This document shows, piece after piece, positions 6,492-8,159 of a stretch of 8,159 nt of DNA. Source of the stretch: Lentimicrobiaceae bacterium (GTDB lineage: Bacteria; Bacteroidota; Bacteroidia; Bacteroidales; Lentimicrobiaceae). The position numbers were made by a program, and so were the translations under genes. Location: assembly GCA_028697695.1 (NCBI GenBank), contig JAQVEI010000092.1:1-8159 (forward strand). Reading direction: 5' to 3'. The notes under the pieces were generated by a model that made no database searches, was not told where the DNA came from, and worked only from the letters and a program-made list of their open reading frames with translations. Position 1 is the first letter of the stretch, and each line of letters starts with the position of its first letter.

Positions 6492-7079
6492 ATGATCATC
6501 ATTGGAATCACCGGCACTCTGGGGGCTGGCAAAGGCACAATCGTTGATTTTCTGGTCAAACAGCGCGGCTTCAACCATTTTTCGGTCCGCAGTTTCATTA
6601 CCCGCGAAATTAATGCCCGAAATCTGCCTGTGAATCGTGACAGTATGGTTACAGTAGCTAATGACCTGCGCCAACAGCACTCTCCTTCATATATCGTGGA
6701 CCAGTTGTACCTTCAGGCAGCACTCAGCGGCAAAAACTGTGTAATAGAAAGCATACGCACTCCGGGTGAAGTAGAATCTTTGCGCAAAAAAGAGAACTTT
6801 TACCTCTTTGCTGTAGATGCGGATGCTGCAACCAGGTATCAGAGAATTCAAAAAAGGCAATCGGAAACCGACCAAATTGACTTTAAAACTTTTAAATCAA
6901 ACGAAGCCCGTGAAATGACCTCCACCGACCCCAACCATCAGAATTTAAGGAAATGCATTGAAATGGCTGACTTCCTGTTCTTAAATGATGGTTCCATCCG
7001 CGAGCTGGAAATGTCGGTTGCCACAGCACTCCAAAAAATTAACCCCGGCAGCAATACCGAAACACAGAATCAAGCTTAA
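6492..7079 (+). CDS. P-loop nucleotide kinase-like protein (dephospho-CoA kinase / UPF0200-like), substrate unknown
   Basis: A 195-residue, probably cytoplasmic P-loop NTPase. The N-terminal IIIGITGTLGAGKGT ends in the Walker A motif at residues 8-16 (GxxGxGKGT, catalytic Lys14), as in nucleoside monophosphate kinases. A second conserved segment, VIESIRTPGEVESLR at 84-98, is the likely substrate/Walker B region. RYQRIQKR at 115-122 looks like a lid-type arginine segment, and ADFLFLNDGSIREL at 159-172 is the family-like C-terminal strand. The order ITG..GAGK, I.SIR.P.EV, R..R...R, AD..I.N.GS resembles the archaeal UPF0200/dephospho-CoA-kinase-like group; deoxynucleotide kinase-like proteins are another possibility. 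I do not recognise a characterised orthologue and assign no substrate. Length fits a single-domain kinase; the last ~13 residues (after INPGS) are polar and probably disordered. It is transcribed alone after a strong terminator and converges on the M16 peptidase gene. Confidence 0.8.
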   Translation: MIIIGITGTLGAGKGTIVDFLVKQRGFNHFSVRSFITREINARNLPVNRDSMVTVANDLRQQHSPSYIVDQLYLQAALSGKNCVIESIRTPGEVESLRKKENFYLFAVDADAATRYQRIQKRQSETDQIDFKTFKSNEAREMTSTDPNHQNLRKCIEMADFLFLNDGSIRELEMSVATALQKINPGSNTETQNQA

Positions 7080-7085
7080 AAACAA

Positions 7086-7123
7086 GCAGATTTGGAATGT
7101 TTACAATACTTCTGCAATCCAAA
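7086..7123. repeat. Interleaved inverted repeats between convergent genes
   Basis: GCAGA (7086-7090) is complementary to TCTGC (7111-7115), and the adjacent TTTGGA (7091-7096) is complementary to TCCAAA (7118-7123). The order a-b-a'-b' permits two competing hairpins or a pseudoknot, not one long stem. It lies just after the kinase stop codon, within the 61-bp convergent gap. No T-run follows either stem on the plus strand, so terminator function is doubtful. Confidence 0.3.
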
Positions 7124-7140
7124 CCAAAACCGTTTAACTG

Positions 7141-8159
7141 CTATAACTCTTCTCCATTTTTATCGAGCAATACCGGCTCACCCAATCCGGCTTCAACCAG
7201 CCTGCTCATTTGCGAGCGGGCATCACCGGTTACCACATAAATCATTTGGCCGGGCTTAATGTACTTATCACCAATAGAACGGGCCTGCTCAAAGGTGAGT
7301 TTTTCTGCCAGCATCTCTTCATTGGTCACATAGTCCTTCGGCAGGTTATACGTGCTGATGTCATGCAGCATATCCAGTTTGCTTTGCAGATGCTCATATT
7401 TACCGGCATTTGCCCTCACCAAAGCCATACGGGTAGTTTCCAGATCAGCCGGTGTAAAATCCGCAGAATAGGATGTAAGAATCTCATTAAACAACTTCAA
7501 TGACTCAAGTGTGTATGCAGATTGAACACTTGCATTACCAACGAACACAGCCTGTTGAACCCGGGGCATAAAGAAAGAGTAGGCTCCATAGGTATATCCT
7601 TTTTCCAGCCGGAGTATGGTAAAGAGCCGGCCACCCGAACCATCGCCCAATTTATAATTTACCATATTGGCAGCCGCAAAATCGGGATGATTGCGCGGCA
7701 TGGCCGTCAATCCCATAATGATTACAGATTGTTTGGCATCGGCTACATCCACAAAGTAGAGCTCAGGCTTTTGTCTGCTTTCAGGTACAGGATATTCCGG
7801 TATAGTGGCTTCAGCTCCATGCCAGTGTTTTCCTAAAAAGCCGAGGGATGAAAGTGCTTTTTCAGGATTCAAATCACCGGCAAAATGAAAAGTAGCCATC
7901 GCAGGTGTGAGATAATCAGCATAATACAATTGCAAATCATGCAGAGTGATGCGATTGACTGAATCTTCTGTGCCGGTGATTGGCGTACCTAAAATATGGT
8001 CATTCCCATATATGCGTTTAAGAAACACATTCATTGCCACACTGCCCGGCTGTGCTTTTTGCTGAACAATATGACTGACCGTTGCTTTCTTCAGTCGGTC
8101 AAACTCACGTGTATCCCAGCGTGGCTCCAGGATGATTTCCTGAACCAAATGCATAACGG
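7141..8159 (-). CDS. M16-family (pitrilysin/insulinase-like) metallopeptidase, C-terminal part; 5' end outside window
   Basis: The visible 338 residues run from the right edge to TAG at 7143-7141. The Met at 8154 is just an internal codon: the frame is open upstream of it (Val, then the edge). Counting from that Met, 1-60 is the end of an M16 N-terminal-type subdomain, and 68-250 is the M16_C (PF05193-like) domain, opening with ITLHDLQLYYADYLTP and containing LGDGSGGRLFTILRLEKGYT from 169. Arg182 and Tyr189 have the seven-residue spacing of the substrate-contacting Arg/Tyr pair (Arg824/Tyr831 in insulin-degrading enzyme), found in the non-zinc half. No HxxEH zinc site is present here. So this is probably the second half of a roughly 900-residue two-part M16 peptidase, with HxxEH in the missing first half; an M16B heterodimer subunit is the alternative. 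Such Bacteroidetes proteins are usually periplasmic or lipoprotein peptidases, but the N-terminus is not visible. No frameshift is seen. Confidence 0.9.
   Translation of the reverse strand, partial: VMHLVQEIILEPRWDTREFDRLKKATVSHIVQQKAQPGSVAMNVFLKRIYGNDHILGTPITGTEDSVNRITLHDLQLYYADYLTPAMATFHFAGDLNPEKALSSLGFLGKHWHGAEATIPEYPVPESRQKPELYFVDVADAKQSVIIMGLTAMPRNHPDFAAANMVNYKLGDGSGGRLFTILRLEKGYTYGAYSFFMPRVQQAVFVGNASVQSAYTLESLKLFNEILTSYSADFTPADLETTRMALVRANAGKYEHLQSKLDMLHDISTYNLPKDYVTNEEMLAEKLTFEQARSIGDKYIKPGQMIYVVTGDARSQMSRLVEAGLGEPVLLDKNGEEL

Noticed and set aside
6121..6680. Minus-strand ORFs of 60-79 aa around the terminator and the kinase start
   Set aside because: They run antisense through the OmpA-domain coding end, the terminator hairpin or the kinase coding region and have no recognisable content.
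1..8159. A hidden multi-gene system (defence, phage, secretion or biosynthetic cluster)
   Set aside because: All long frames are accounted for by core or envelope genes in separate transcription units; no toxin-antitoxin pair, integrase, transposase, tRNA, terminal repeats or clear compositional shift was seen.

Overview
The window looks like a piece of a Bacteroidetes chromosome (Bacteroidota; probably an environmental Cytophagales, Sphingobacteriales or Flavobacteriales relative, which I cannot settle further). Three signs support this. Two exact matches to the Bacteroidetes -7 promoter box TAnnTTTG sit in the asnS/DAHP-synthase intergenic region. DAHP synthase carries a C-terminal chorismate mutase, an arrangement typical of this phylum. 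There is also an envelope protein combining a DUF5723-like N-terminus, thrombospondin type 3 repeats and an OmpA domain. No start codon has a convincing Shine-Dalgarno sequence, which also fits.

Layout, left to right. 1-1171 (minus): most of asnS, its 3' end beyond the left edge. 1172-1313: a divergent promoter region. 1314-2396 (plus): type I-beta DAHP synthase fused to an AroQ-class chorismate mutase. 2437-3618 (plus): hflX, 40 bp downstream and possibly co-transcribed. 3619-3958: a 340-bp gap with small inverted and direct repeats but no recognisable gene. 3959-6229 (plus): the DUF5723/TSP3/OmpA protein, followed by a very strong intrinsic terminator at 6247-6286. 6492-7079 (plus): a small P-loop nucleotide-kinase-like protein of unassigned substrate. 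7141 to the right edge (minus): the C-terminal part of an M16-family zinc metallopeptidase, convergent with the kinase gene.

Functionally this is a mix of core genes: translation (AsnRS, HflX), entry to and branch point of aromatic amino-acid synthesis (DAHPS-CM), cell-envelope anchoring (OmpA-like protein) and proteolysis (M16). Apart from the possible DAHPS-CM/hflX operon, they do not look like one pathway. I see no mobile element, CRISPR array, tRNA, rRNA, phage gene or defence cassette, and nothing I would call a new multi-gene system. The observations most worth a second look are the apparent leaderless promoter of the DAHPS-CM gene, the mirror-ordered A-B-C-C-B-A set of six calcium-binding repeats holding every cysteine of the envelope protein, the substitutions in the chorismate mutase active site, and the unassigned kinase.
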